From NCBI GenBank assembly GCA_018398805.1, contig JAGFBZ010002260.1:806001-870000 (forward strand): a DNA stretch of 64,000 nt, in the 5' to 3' direction. The position numbers were made by a program, and so were the translations under genes. Shown here piece after piece: positions 53,601 to 60,595 of the stretch. The stretch's first letter is position 1; each line of letters opens with the position of its first letter. Under the pieces are notes generated by a model. It ran no database searches, was not told where the DNA came from, and saw only the letters and a program-made list of their open reading frames with translations. Source of the stretch: Hirundichthys speculiger (taxonomy: Eukaryota; Chordata; Actinopteri; Beloniformes; Exocoetidae).

Positions 53601-56600
53601 TCTATGATCTTGTCAGAAAAGATCATCTTTAATAGCCTTTCTGGAGTAAGCATGCACATCTGTCTGTATTTCTCTCTGTCTGCCTCTGTCTCTTCTTTCT
53701 TATCCAGCTGTGCTTACTCAGACAAGAGCAAGTATCAGTGTGCAACATACTGTGCAAAACTTTACAAATTTAACAGGAAATTTTTAAAGTGACTGGGGTT
53801 CCTCAGTCAAAAAGCAGAGAGAAATGGCTGTCCTCCTTTTACATAATACGCTGTCTTCACTCCATCTTACTAACATCAATATTTGTTTTCATTTTGAGTA
53901 GATATGCAATTTAATTACCCACATGTTGTGTTCCTCATTTCATCCCTGCACTGTTGGATAGGAAGAGTGTCAAGTGCTGGTTTGGAAATATGAATATGCA
54001 TCTATTTTCAATATGTAAATTTACCAGAAGAGGATGTCGGTGAGCTGTAACTGAGCTCAGAATGTTTTATTTATTTATTTATTTATTTCAAGTTATATTC
54101 ATTATTTTCTTTTTTTTTTTTTTTTTTTTTAAACTATTCCTGGTTTAAAGTGTGTTTGTGTGGCTGTCTGTGTGGGGTTTAGGCTGCTCTCGAGGGCCCA
54201 GTCCTCTTACCATGGGCGCTCAGGACACACTTCCTGTGGCTGCTGCATTCACAGAAACCGTCAACGCTTTCTTCAAAGGAGCCGACCCCACCAAGTAGGT
54301 CTTCAAGCATCCACACTCATCAGTGTAAATGCTCATTTATAGACACAATGTATAGTTGCTTGGGTGCATTCTAGATACTGATAATAAGCTGTACAATTTA
54401 CAGTTTAAAAATAATCAATTTGCATGCTGTAGCTTTATGTCAGTAATACACAGTTGATCATTGTAATTTTTTTAATGTTTGCACTACTTTTGTTGGAGTT
54501 GATGTCTTTAGATGAGTGAAGTGCTTGCTTTCGATGATTGATTTAACGTGTTTGTCATCATATTTCATATTATTAGAACTTGTGAATCTTCACAATTTAT
54601 AGAAACCAAGTGAGACTGCACCAGTTTAGAGTAAAACTTCAAAATGAAGACAAACACAAAGCAAAAAGAGCTGAAAACTACGAACAGTGTTTGTGCATAA
54701 CCCTCCCCTCCTCTTCCTCACAGGTGTGTTGTGAAGATCATAGGTGAGATGGTTTTGTCGTTTCCGGCGGGAATCACACGGCATTTTGCCAATAATCCAT
54801 CCCCCGCTGTGCTAACCTTCAGCATAACCAACTACAGCCGACTGGAGCATGTGCTACCTAATCCCCAGCTGCTCTGCTGGTAATGTCGTCACTGTGAACT
54901 CACCACCTTTTTCTTAACAAAAGTAAATTGATTAAGGCACAATTTTTATGTGGAGAAAGGAGGATGATCTAATCTTCTTGTGATGACATTTTTCTGCATC
55001 CTCTTAATGTCAGAAGGCCTTTTTTTTTTTCATTTTAAAATTCACCCTGAATGTTTAACATGTCATGAGTGTTTTAATTCCACTAAACAGCATTAAAACC
55101 AAATCAAATGTGTGAACTTACTGCACATTATATATGTTATGAACAATATAAATTTCTCTTTGGAAAGCTTGTGAGATAATGGCATAAAATGCATGCTCAA
55201 TATCACCAATCAGGAAGATTTTAAGTTAAGTCCTGTTATTTAAGAGTGTTTATTCAACAATGTTCTCCAGTTGTTCTTTCCCCCCGTGATGTTTCCACTC
55301 AAGTCCTGCACACTACATGGTTTAAAATGTTATGGTGACATAGAGAGCCCACGCTACACACATCCACGTGGTTTAAATTTGCCAGTTAAAATAAAAGCAA
55401 CATATAAAAGGCCGAAAAATTAATACAATTTGTGATATATATAGAGTGGACAGTTAAAACGTGACTTTAAACCTGCAAATAGCTAGTAAACAAGTGCAGA
55501 AAAGAACAAAAAATGAAATGCCTATTTCTGTGTAAACCAGTTAAAATGTATGTGAGTAGGATAATTAAACATGAGACATTTAATGGTTCTTTAACCCTTT
55601 AGAAACTGGTGCGTTCATACACGTACATTGCATCAGGTTTTTATGGGTTAAGAATTAACGACTGAAGGCTGAGTCAGCTTTGGTGAGGTCATTTTAGACG
55701 ATTATGCTGACTTTAAACTGAGTCATCAGCACGTAATCTGGCCTTGCAAACATTTGTTTCCTTTGACTCATGTTGCACTGAAAATAGAAATGTTGTTAAA
55801 GTCAGACAAAGCTTCTCAACATTCAAACAAAACGGAGAATCTGAGAAACGAGAACTTTAAAACATTTTATTTGTAGCGTGTTGTATTTATTATTTGTCTG
55901 TTTATTATTTACTCCACTGATTTAGTGGCTGATGAGATATAGGAGTGAAGCAGTTTCACTTCAAGTTTTCTCTGTTTTTTTTATTCACATAAATCAGATT
56001 ATATATAAACAATCTTTTGTGATCCATTAAAATCAAAAGTTTCAGTAAATTTTTTTTTAAACCAAGTCATAATATTTTTGTTATGTCAGATCATATGGTG
56101 CTTTTATTTTGCAAAGGCATTGAGCTATTCCAAAATACTTCTCTTAAAACTGCAGGTTAGATTGTTAAATTGGTCTTTTTGGGTCATTGTTAGAATGAGA
56201 AGGCTGATCAGTCCCTGTAATGGCCTGGCCAGCCATACCAGTTAAATACTCCAAAATCCTTTCATGTAAAAGGGCTCTGGTACCCTTCCTATTCACAGCT
56301 ACTTCCACTAGTAGAGAATGTACCGAACCATAGACAGACTAACATAGATTTATATCAGATCAACCAGGAACCAGTGTTCTAAATAACCCTGATGACTGCA
56401 GAATTACTACCAGTAATACCAGCTTGGGTCAACAAGTTTTTAATGCAAAACCAACAACAGTCATTCACCAGCATTCCCTACTCCACTGCACACTGTTGTG
56501 GATGTCTTTTGTTTAAACTAGCCTGGTTGTGGTTCTGCATACGCCACATACTTACTCTGACTGGCTGTATGTCTGTCTAACTGCATCCAGAAGCAGATTA

Positions 56601-59600
56601 TTCTGAATCCGTTGGTACTCTCCTCTGAAAATCAAAGAGGTATCCAGAGAAACTGGTCTAATTCTTTGCTTGAAGAGGAAAATAATTGGGATGGCTAGCC
56701 CAGCTACCTCCTGCAAAGCTCATGCTTGATCATTTTAAAACAAATGTTTGACAAGATGATTTTCTTTTTTTCTCACTGAACAATCTGCTCACACTAACAC
56801 ATAAGAGTACAGACTCCCCATGTTAGGAGATCACAAGAGTTATGTCAGATATCTGTATTTTGACGATCATTTCCTACTTTCTTTCCCCACCAGTGACACC
56901 ACAACACAAGCGAAGGCCAATGCCAAGGACTTTTGGGTGAACATGCCAAACCTGATATCTCATTTAAAGAAGGTGGCAGAACAGAAGCCACAGGCAACAT
57001 ATTACAACGTGGACATGCTCAAGTATCAGGTTAGCTCAGCCTCTGGAAGTTAATGCAACCCCGCATGAGTTTAAGTGAACTTTCATTGCCATGTATTGTA
57101 CATGGAGCCTTCATGCACGTCTCTGTTGCCAGGTATCGACACAGGGCCACCAGTCGACTCCTCTGAACCTGGCAGTAAGCTGGAAGTGTGAGCCCACCAG
57201 CACTGACCTGAGGATAGACTACAAGTATAACGGAGAAGCCATGTCGACGGCAATGGCCCTCAACAACGTCCAGTTCCTCGTCCCTGTTGATGGAAACGTT
57301 TCAAAACTACAGGCTGTCTTACCTCCTGCAGCATGGTACACCACACTGTTCATAATTTACTGAAATGACTGAAAATCTCAGAAAGGAAGTTATATTGTTG
57401 CAGTCAGCCTGTATTATAAAGTCCCAGCAGCATCATTATGGACACTTGCATATCTGTTTTCACAAATGATATTCTGCATAAGTTTGTATTAGCATAAACC
57501 CGCAGAAGACAAAAATACAAGAGACAGCGACGTGAGGGAAGTTGTGGTGGTTTTACTTATTTGTCTTCTTTCTTCTTCTCAATCTTGACAGGAATGCAGA
57601 CCAGAAGAAAATCCTTTGGAAGATCCCAGATATCTCCCAGAAATCAGAAAATGGAGGTATAGTCGACAGCTTTGAGAGAAATGTGGTGAAATCTGTCACC
57701 TTGAGTTCAAACCCTTCAGACTTAGACAGAAAAACAATTTTGATGTCTTTTTTTTTAGATTTGCTTTTTAACCAAAGACGATCTAGAGTCAGTATGGCCA
57801 GTGTCCTATTTTGGTACTCGGATCCCACATTGACACTAATTTTACATCCAGCTTCTCCAGACTATCCTCAACACGACGCAACACAGAATAGTTCGAAGCA
57901 ACAGTTGGGCCATTTTCAGGAAGGAAAACCACACTTTTAAACCAAAATGGCAAAGAATCAAAAGTTTTTGATTCTGTCAGGGAGGAGACCTAACCAAGCT
58001 GAATTTTTATTTATTTTTTTCCTTTTAATATTCTAAATTTACAATTCAGCACATATTTGTTGCTTCACATACTCCTTAAATTGATAAATTGCTTTCTGAC
58101 CCACAGTGAGAGTTTGATTTTACTCCATCAATCTCTTTTGATATGACAGCTGTTAGTTAGTCTTGTGGTTTTATAAAAAGGTTCTATGTGCTCACGCATA
58201 GCATACAGTTTTATATTGGACTTTTTTTTTCCAGCATCAGCTCCAAGATACCATGAGTATACATAATGAAAATAGGACATCTAGACAAAAAGACACTAAG
58301 GAGAAAACAGACTCTAAAAGAGGTAGAACTGCACCAGAGAGAGATGTAAATTTCAAAGAGCTGAACTAGATTCATCACCAGGGGGAAACGTTCAGTGCAG
58401 ATGTCCGAGGGAATTGCTCTTTTCGAGGCGAGCGATTCCCTCTTGTTTATGACGGTGCTGCTTCAGCTACTTCACAAAACCCTGTGGTCACTGCATCAAC
58501 ATCCATCTTAACTGGGGTCGTACGTGCTCCCAGATGCTCTCTTGTTTACTGGGGTTTATAAAAATGAGTGTCCACAACAGAAGCTGTGGAATATTTAAAA
58601 GAAAATATATATATCATTGCATTGTATCTTGATTTGAGCAACAAACAAAGTGATTCCACATGATCCGCAGTAGTCCTAAAATAAGCACAGTAAACTGGAT
58701 TATGAGGTCTCTTTCAGCTGCAGGTTTCCTGAACAGTTAAATGTTGCTTTGTTTAGACATGGATCACTGATGATGTTTTTTTCTCTGATGTGCTCTGTTC
58801 TTAAAAAAAAAAAAAAAAACAGAAAAGGGTCTCTGATTTATCCTCAAGAGCCTATGAGCAGATATGGAAGATCATCCTGTTCTAATTTTGCTATAATTCA
58901 GTTTATCTCCCTGCTTTTTATTTCTGTTTAATTTTTTCAAAAATGGTTTTTATTAGAGTTTTGAATTTTGCCTCATCTTCACATCTTTCTCCACTGTTCC
59001 CCAGGTGTGGGATCGTTGTTAGCACGCTTCCAGCTAACAGAGGGACCCAGTAAACCAGCTCCACTGGCGGTGCAGTTCACCAGCGAGGGCAGCACCCTGT
59101 CAGGCTGTGACATTGAACTGGCTGGACCAGGGTACCGCTTCTCTCTTATCAAGAAAAGGTTTGCCGCAGGTCAGTTCAATATCTCAGTTCAGTATAAAAG
59201 GTTTTTGCCAACAGTAACATAATTAACTACCATAGTCTCCGTGTTGAAACTCGTATGGTTTTCAGCTCCTGTTTTTTAATCATGAAAATGTTCAAAGGAG
59301 TTTCCAGGATTTAACAACCCAGTGTGTTGTCAGAGTGTAAAGCCACTGTGTTGCCTGAGAGCTGAAGGTAAAGCAAAATGAGTGTGAACGCAATACTGGA
59401 ACATGTCAGCATGTTTCTTCTCCAGGATCTTTCAGTTAAAGGATTATTATAAAATGTATTGGGGTATGAGCCCGTTTCCAAGATGCAGTATACCCTTGCC
59501 CATTCGCTGTTCACCGGTTTGTGGTCCCACATACTCACAGATTTTGCTCTCCAAGTTTTGTTTTCATAATGTATTTGAATTTGTGGTAGCTTCCAGCAAT

Positions 59601-60595
59601 TTTTGTGAATTTCTTAGGCCATTTTTTTTTAGCAGAAAAGCGCTCACATTCCCCCTAACTGGTAAATAACTTTAAAATACCAAAGTCAGTTAATATAAAA
59701 TGAAAAATTAGAAAAGAGAGAGATGATTCAGTAAGTAATTTCTTTATCTATCTTGGAAGGGCCGGACACAAATCTAAACAAGTATTATTATTATTACTAT
59801 TATTAGGTAAGTAATAAATTACGTACTGTGCCGTGCAGTATGAAATGTACAATATAATTCGTCAACATCATCACAACATTTCTGGCGTGCAGTTCAAATT
59901 TAGCCAAAAGCTAAGAGCTATCATTACTACATTATTACTGTATTAATGAGTAAGCATGTCTTTAGAGTGTTTGGGAAGCATATTTTAGTGTATATAATAT
60001 CATACATAGGCCTTTTAAAACCGCATCAAGACTTCACAGATTTTTGGGATTCATGGGGGGAAGAAGGAACGTAACCCCCGTGAATAATAAGGGTATACTG
60101 TACTGAAACATGAAACTACTTGGTACTTTATCGATAGCCTATAGTTATTGAAGATCAACATTGAAACTGTAATAAAGTTAAATTCCATTTTTACAAATTA
60201 ATCCTGTGCTCAGTAAAGGTGAGAAGATTTTCAACATTAGTGTCGTCATTAGTGTACAAAATTCATAGGTGAAATATATATATATATTGACCTTTATATC
60301 AGCAAGAACACATCCTCCATCACAGTGTCAGAATCATATCAGTCATGGATTACCAAAAACTGTTTGTGGTCATTAACCAAGGTGAAGGCCATGTAAGAAG
60401 ATAGTAGCTGCAGGTGCTGCTCTGCAATGGAGAGGTTGGCGGTGGAAATGCATATGGGTAGCTGACACACAAAACTTCAAGCAATTATGTTATACACGCT
60501 CTACAGTAGATGCTGAATGTCTGCAGTCAGAAGCAAGCAAAATGAGAAAATAATTTTGTTGGTATCTTTCAGGAAAATATCTGGCTGACAACTGA
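7733..60595 (+). CDS. sgip1: SGIP1 endocytic adaptor (26 coding exons)
   Basis: Joined exons give a 958-residue protein if every candidate exon is included; human SGIP1 is 828 residues. SGIP1 is a muniscin that binds membrane phospholipids, AP-2, Eps15 and endophilin at clathrin-coated pits in neurons, and it modulates CB1 receptor internalisation. Residues 1-140 carry the N-terminal membrane-binding region ([38 protein letters not shown]). Residues 141-632 are a proline-rich linker with PPPLPPKN and [20 protein letters not shown]3-ligand motifs and an acidic [10 protein letters not shown] motif. Residues 653-958 form the mu-homology domain ([33 protein letters not shown], ending GKYLADN). 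The Met-Met-Glu-Gly start is shared with mammals. Linker growth (an AVP repeat and a longer proline-rich exon) explains much of the extra length. The gene could be either teleost duplicate. Confidence 0.97.
11378..11427. repeat. (ATG)n microsatellite
   Basis: About 16 uninterrupted copies of ATG. The long methionine run read through it is an artefact of the repeat. Confidence 0.97.
12174..12647. mobile_element. hAT-type MITE, 474 bp
   Basis: The element is flanked by a perfect 8-bp direct repeat, CTGATAGT (12166-12173 and 12648-12655), as left by hAT transposases. The ends carry inverted CCGATA/TATCGG motifs (AGTGTTGTTCTGATTCCGATA on the left is related to the reverse complement of the right end). 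There is no transposase inside. At about 12280-12355 it contains a GACCCTGCAGAGGATTAAGC stretch followed by GGATGGATGG, a repeat unit common in fish. Confidence 0.85.
12758..13129. mobile_element. hAT-type MITE, 372 bp
   Basis: A perfect 8-bp target duplication TTGACAGT flanks it (12750-12757 and 13130-13137). The left terminus AGGAGTGAG is inverted-complementary, imperfectly, to the right terminus CACACCTCTAG. The body is full of ATCGATAT and CGTGATA motifs, typical of a fish non-autonomous hAT family. It lies 110 bp from the preceding MITE. Confidence 0.87.
14463..14617. repeat. LINE-tail-like fragment and (CA)n tract
   Basis: The stretch CTACTTTATTTATCCCAAATT resembles the tail of fish LINEs, where a TTTATTGATCCC motif is common. 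It is followed by a CT run and about 16 CA units (14586-14617). The LINE assignment is tentative. Confidence 0.5.
17501..17935. repeat. Interspersed repeat of a widespread fish family
   Basis: It starts CCTCCACCAAGGAGGTTATG, runs through AAAGTTATGGATGGATTTTG, and ends GGAGGTTTGCGCTCTCTGAG followed by TGCTTTTCTA. I recognise this as a high-copy family in fish and other vertebrates. The two ends share only a short inverted CCTCC/GGAGG. The class is uncertain, though a non-autonomous DNA transposon is likely. Confidence 0.6.
19079..19290. repeat. Short interspersed repeat (CAATTTTATTTTTATAGCG family)
   Basis: The order of motifs is TTCAATTTTATTTTTATAGC, then AGGCGCTTTACAGAGACCC, then GTGGCAAAGAAAAACTCC. 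This order matches a very abundant fish repeat. The copy is diverged and interrupted by A and C runs. It carries no coding sequence. Confidence 0.65.
22176..22555. mobile_element. hAT-type MITE, 380 bp
   Basis: A perfect 8-bp duplication GTCTAAAG flanks it (22168-22175 and 22556-22563). The left end is CAGTGATTCCCAAAGTG and the right end is TTTGGGAATGGCTG, which are imperfect inverted repeats. The GC-rich left part (GGGGCGCGGCCCCCTGGTGG) and the AT-rich centre are typical of fish non-autonomous hAT elements. Confidence 0.88.
24546..24577. promoter_or_regulatory. Inverted repeat of AAAGGTCA half-sites
   Basis: TGAAAGGTCAC and GTGACCTTTCA form perfect 11-bp arms around a 10-base loop. Each arm contains AAAGGTCA, the half-site of COUP-TF, HNF4 and ERR-type nuclear receptors. 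It may instead be a chance hairpin. Confidence 0.35.
29690..30300 (-). mobile_element. LINE 5' fragment, minus strand
   Basis: Read on the minus strand, this encodes a degraded start of a non-LTR retrotransposon. The segment [16 protein letters not shown] is followed after a short frame break by [17 protein letters not shown], then [10 protein letters not shown] and [11 protein letters not shown]. The series resembles the N-terminal part of the endonuclease region of fish LINEs (RSLxNKxDEL, ETWL, PGF, RADRD). The rest of the endonuclease and the reverse transcriptase are absent, and the exact clade is not assigned. Confidence 0.7.
30565..30835 (+). mobile_element. LINE 3' fragment, plus strand
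   Basis: The stretch opens with GAAGACTGGCTCTGTTCTG and ends TTTCCCCTTTTAGGATTAAT followed by AAAGTATTATTG. This resembles the end of the last ORF and the short 3' tail of fish LINEs. It is heavily diverged. It lies head to tail opposite the minus-strand LINE start at 29690-30300. Confidence 0.55.
30877..30955. repeat. Short interspersed repeat fragment
   Basis: TTCATTTTATTTGATGGTGC and TTCAAAGCACTCAAGGTCAC match a common fish repeat whose usual form is GGCGCCTTTCAAAGCACTC. Only one end of the family is present. Confidence 0.5.
31448..31688. mobile_element. hAT-type MITE, 241 bp
   Basis: The 8-bp duplication TTAAAAAT is perfect on both sides (31440-31447 and 31689-31696). The ends are inverted repeats: TAGGGTTGTCCCGCTCCGATC on the left against CGTGATCGGGACATCCCTA on the right. 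The body is rich in GATCGG motifs. It is a compact non-autonomous hAT copy. Confidence 0.9.
33016..33079 (+). CDS. sgip1: sgip1 exon 2
   Basis: It codes for residues 4-25, including the basic [19 protein letters not shown] segment. This segment is nearly the same in mammals and starts the membrane-binding region. Acceptor CTTAG, donor GTGAGTCC. Confidence 0.96.
33080..33906 (+). other. sgip1 intron 2
   Basis: A plain 827-bp GT-AG intron. I see no repeat or exon in it. Confidence 0.8.
33907..33931 (+). CDS. sgip1: sgip1 exon 3 (25 nt)
   Basis: It codes for the GSPDRDGG tract, matching mammalian TGSPDRDG. The donor GTAAGT at 33932 gives phase 0. A GT two bases earlier would break the frame. 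Confidence 0.9.
34090..34110 (+). CDS. sgip1: sgip1 candidate microexon (21 nt)
   Basis: It reads EPQEVES in phase 0-0, so it can be used or skipped. The acceptor TTTTTGCTTGCCAG is good and contains two UGC triplets. The donor GTACTG is weak. Mammals have a longer optional insert (IQPSPHEPP...) at this same place. It is a prediction without expression support. Confidence 0.5.
34111..34596 (+). other. sgip1 intron 4
   Basis: 486 bp. It holds a 15-bp near-tandem repeat (GTTTCTCTTTGAGTCACTGT near 34220) and nothing else that I recognise. Confidence 0.7.
34597..34659 (+). CDS. sgip1: sgip1 exon 5
   Basis: It codes for [21 protein letters not shown] in phase 0-0, the counterpart of mammalian [21 protein letters not shown]. 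Donor GTAAGTGA. Confidence 0.95.
34660..35048 (+). other. sgip1 intron 5
   Basis: A 389-bp AT-rich GT-AG intron with no feature that I recognise. Confidence 0.8.
35049..35112 (+). CDS. sgip1: sgip1 exon 6
   Basis: It codes for [21 protein letters not shown], close to mammalian [16 protein letters not shown]. It ends in phase 1 directly before ATATCCTTAA, a U12-type donor rather than a GT donor. No in-phase GT donor with a good score is present in this stretch. Confidence 0.9.
35113..36007 (+). other. U12-type AT-AC intron
   Basis: The 895-bp intron starts ATATCCTT, the exact U12 5' splice-site core. It has TTCCTTGAC at 35986-35994, matching the U12 branch-point consensus TTCCTTRAC. It ends TTAC at 36004-36007. 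The putative branch A (35993) lies 14 bases before the last intron base, in the range seen for U12 introns. Splicing here restores the frame and gives [13 protein letters not shown], parallel to mammalian STKGKHFYSSSES. Confidence 0.85.
36008..36180 (+). CDS. sgip1: sgip1 exon 7
   Basis: It codes for residues 83-140: an acidic run DESEEEED, the basic [11 protein letters not shown] patch and the highly conserved [17 protein letters not shown], which ends the membrane-binding region of SGIP1. Donor GTGAGTAG, phase 0. Confidence 0.96.
36181..38129 (+). other. sgip1 intron 7
   Basis: 1949 bp, AT-rich. I see no repeat family or further exon in it. Confidence 0.75.
38130..38138 (+). CDS. sgip1: sgip1 microexon (9 nt)
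   Basis: AGG AGT CCG codes for RSP in phase 0-0. It fits the mammalian sequence SPVRKSPRRSPG. The acceptor is preceded by GATGCCAACCCCTGTAG and the donor is GTAAGCCT. A UGC lies about 15 bases upstream, as in SRRM4-dependent neuronal microexons. Confidence 0.85.
38139..39583 (+). other. sgip1 intron 8
   Basis: 1445 bp. It holds a (GGAT)n tract at 39084-39120, and nothing else that I recognise. Confidence 0.75.
39084..39120. repeat. (GGAT)n microsatellite
   Basis: About nine uninterrupted GGAT units. Confidence 0.97.
39584..39595 (+). CDS. sgip1: sgip1 microexon (12 nt)
   Basis: AGA CGT AGC CCG codes for RRSP in phase 0-0. It follows the pyrimidine-rich acceptor TTTATGCTGGTCACAG, with a UGC about 11 bases upstream. 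Donor GTAAGTGT. It matches the second half of mammalian RKSPRRSP. Confidence 0.87.
39596..40760 (+). other. sgip1 intron 9
   Basis: 1165 bp of pyrimidine-rich and AT-rich sequence with no feature that I recognise. Confidence 0.75.
40761..40782 (+). CDS. sgip1: sgip1 exon 10 (22 nt)
   Basis: It codes for GLKRNTS plus one base, matching mammalian GAIKRNLSS. Acceptor CACGTGACAG, donor GTAAGTAT. It is not a multiple of three, so it cannot be skipped alone without breaking the frame. Confidence 0.92.
40894..41014 (+). CDS. sgip1: sgip1 exon 11 with AVP repeat
   Basis: It starts REEIARPRR, as in mammals (SEEVARPRR). It then has six AVP units encoded by GTTCCTGCC/GTTCCTGCT repeats (about 40917-40970), followed by a [13 protein letters not shown] tail. 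Mammals have a short STPTPELIS stretch here instead. The segment sits in the flexible proline-rich linker. It ends in phase 2 before GTATTC. Confidence 0.93.
41015..42949 (+). other. sgip1 intron 11
   Basis: 1935 bp. It contains an A-rich AACAAA tract near 41600-41636 and a TTATATTTA-type low-complexity tract at 42636-42695. Nothing else is recognisable. Confidence 0.75.
42950..43032 (+). CDS. sgip1: sgip1 exon 12
   Basis: It codes for [21 protein letters not shown] and the following GEEKTE. This is the counterpart of mammalian [24 protein letters not shown]. Phases are 2 in and 1 out; donor GTAATTCT. Confidence 0.95.
43213..43251. repeat. GAAA/CTTT inverted repeat
   Basis: A run of GAAA units (43211-43227) is followed after nine bases by the complementary CTTT run starting at 43237. 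The arms pair perfectly over 15 bp. It is likely a microsatellite palindrome. Confidence 0.85.
44449..45053. mobile_element. Non-autonomous DNA transposon, about 605 bp
   Basis: The left end GCATTAACATGCACCCTGAG, followed by AAATCCGATCACAAGCGGCC, is matched in reverse complement by the right end (GGCCACTTGTGATCAGATTTACTCAGATTTTAATGC, shortened here by its key motifs GGCCAC, TGATCAGAT and TTAATGC). The inverted repeats are about 40 bp and imperfect. Further inner GATCGGATCTGA/GATCAGATCTGA motifs are present. I could not find a clear target duplication, so the superfamily is open, possibly PIF/Harbinger. Confidence 0.65.
45233..45313 (+). CDS. sgip1: sgip1 exon 13
   Basis: It codes for [20 protein letters not shown] followed by RAFPTG. 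It matches the mammalian VLLDQPEIWGSGQP...LTRPFPTG region. A WG-type motif is kept. Phases are 1 in and 1 out, with donor GTAAGTTT after GGAA. Confidence 0.93.
45314..45890 (+). other. sgip1 intron 13
   Basis: 577 bp, no feature that I recognise. Confidence 0.75.
45891..45965 (+). CDS. sgip1: sgip1 exon 14
   Basis: It codes for [20 protein letters not shown] followed by CADNA. The [11 protein letters not shown] core is the same in mammals and is a probable SH3 ligand, the kind of motif through which SGIP1 binds endophilin. Phases 1-1. Confidence 0.95.
46161..46958 (+). CDS. sgip1: sgip1 exon 15, long proline-rich exon
   Basis: This 798-nt exon codes for residues 275-540. It opens with [12 protein letters not shown] and [11 protein letters not shown], matching mammalian PSINDLDSIFGP and KWVHFSDTSPE. 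The middle is a long run of [14 protein letters not shown] repeats that is longer than the mammalian region. It closes with EVITSPKDA and [20 protein letters not shown], again like mammals. The linker binds SH3 proteins and endocytic partners in the family. Phases 1-1, so skipping would keep the frame. Confidence 0.96.
46959..47323 (+). other. sgip1 intron 15
   Basis: 365 bp GT-AG intron with nothing recognisable. Confidence 0.8.
47324..47445 (+). CDS. sgip1: sgip1 exon 16
   Basis: It codes for [20 protein letters not shown] and then [20 protein letters not shown]. The [13 protein letters not shown] core is shared with mammals and is a likely class of SH3 ligand. The donor GTAAAATC after GCG is weaker than most in the gene. 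Confidence 0.94.
47638..47791 (+). CDS. sgip1: sgip1 exon 17
   Basis: It codes for [20 protein letters not shown], then the serine-rich [20 protein letters not shown] tract shared with mammals, then [11 protein letters not shown]. The last nine residues have no counterpart in the mammalian sequence I remember (TPTV is followed there directly by ENEQPS). The donor is GTGTGTGA, phase 1. Confidence 0.92.
47792..48901 (+). other. sgip1 intron 17
   Basis: 1110 bp, AT-rich, with poly-A runs and no repeat family that I recognise. Confidence 0.7.
48902..48961 (+). CDS. sgip1: sgip1 candidate cassette exon (60 nt)
   Basis: Between an acceptor with a long T-rich tract (ending GGCATGTCAG) and the donor GTATGGTA lies an open 60-nt block. 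It codes for [20 protein letters not shown] when spliced in phase 1-1. It has no mammalian counterpart that I know. It joins cleanly to exons 17 and 19. The next exon has the same length and phase. It is a prediction from splice sites and frame only. Confidence 0.55.
49901..49914. promoter_or_regulatory. RFX X-box
   Basis: GTCACCATGGCAAC matches the X-box consensus GTNRCC(N0-3)RGYAAC at every position. Palindromic sites of this kind bind RFX factors. Location in a late intron makes an enhancer or internal promoter possible but unproven. Confidence 0.5.
51206..52081 (+). mobile_element. Internally deleted Tc1-like element
   Basis: The left end ACTCACCAGCCACTTTATAA and the right end CCAATAAGGTGGCTGGTGAG are inverted repeats of a Tc1-like family widespread in fish. 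Inside, recognisable pieces of the transposase N-terminal half remain (for example GGTGATTTAAGTGACTTTGA and the SDESQF-like stretch near 51815). Stop codons interrupt them. The segment that would carry the second and third catalytic residues is missing, so the copy is short and dead. Confidence 0.88.
53173..53232 (+). CDS. sgip1: sgip1 exon 19, start of mu-homology domain
   Basis: It codes for [20 protein letters not shown], almost the same as the mammalian [28 protein letters not shown] is the first strand of the mu-homology domain, the part that binds Eps15-type partners. 60 nt, phase 1-1, with a long CU-rich tract before it. Confidence 0.96.
53233..54182 (+). other. sgip1 intron 19
   Basis: 950 bp with a TTTA repeat (54066-54090) and a poly-T run before the acceptor. 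Confidence 0.8.
54183..54294 (+). CDS. sgip1: sgip1 exon 20
   Basis: It codes for [20 protein letters not shown] and [17 protein letters not shown], nearly the same as in mammals. Mu-homology domain. The K codon is split before the donor GTAGGTCT. Confidence 0.97.
54295..54723 (+). other. sgip1 intron 20
   Basis: 429 bp, no feature that I recognise. Confidence 0.8.
54724..54879 (+). CDS. sgip1: sgip1 exon 21
   Basis: It codes for [20 protein letters not shown], then [20 protein letters not shown] and [11 protein letters not shown]. Mu-homology domain, highly conserved. Phases 2-2, donor GTAATGTC. Confidence 0.97.
54880..56893 (+). other. sgip1 intron 21
   Basis: 2014 bp, AT-rich, no repeat family that I recognise. 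Confidence 0.75.
56894..57029 (+). CDS. sgip1: sgip1 exon 22
   Basis: It codes for [40 protein letters not shown] and MLKYQ. The FWVNMPNL and [10 protein letters not shown] motifs are diagnostic of SGIP1 within the muniscins. Donor GTTAGCTC. Confidence 0.97.
57133..57335 (+). CDS. sgip1: sgip1 exon 23
   Basis: It codes for [20 protein letters not shown], then [17 protein letters not shown] and [20 protein letters not shown] with PPAAW. Close to the mammalian protein throughout. The Trp codon is split across the next intron. Confidence 0.97.
57592..57656 (+). CDS. sgip1: sgip1 exon 24
   Basis: It codes for [20 protein letters not shown] and the next G. Highly conserved mu-homology domain segment. 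Donor GTATAGTC. Confidence 0.97.
57657..59004 (+). other. sgip1 intron 24
   Basis: 1348 bp. The reading frame stays open for 95 codons into it before a stop at about 57940, so retention would give a truncated domain. No repeat family is recognised. Confidence 0.75.
59005..59169 (+). CDS. sgip1: sgip1 exon 25
   Basis: It codes for [40 protein letters not shown] and [14 protein letters not shown]. Near identity with mammals. Phases 1-1. Confidence 0.97.
59170..60572 (+). other. sgip1 intron 25
   Basis: 1403 bp. About half of it is the MITE at 59486-60100. The rest holds nothing that I recognise. Confidence 0.8.
59486..60100. mobile_element. pogo/Tigger-like MITE, 615 bp
   Basis: The left end CAGTATACCCTTGCCCATTC and the right end GAATAATAAGGGTATACTG are inverted repeats. 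A GTAACCCCCGTGAATAA stretch near the right end mirrors the Tigger-type terminus. A TA follows the right end (60101-60102), while the left flank reads TG, so one side of the target duplication has changed. No transposase is present. Confidence 0.72.
60573..60595 (+). CDS. sgip1: sgip1 exon 26, coding end
   Basis: It codes for GKYLADN and the TGA stop at 60593-60595, the same C-terminus as in mammals. Acceptor TATCTTTCAG. Confidence 0.97.

Noticed and set aside
57657..57943. Alternative C-terminal exon by intron 24 retention
   Set aside because: The frame is open for 95 codons, but the peptide shows no motif and the donor is normal; open frames of this length arise by chance.
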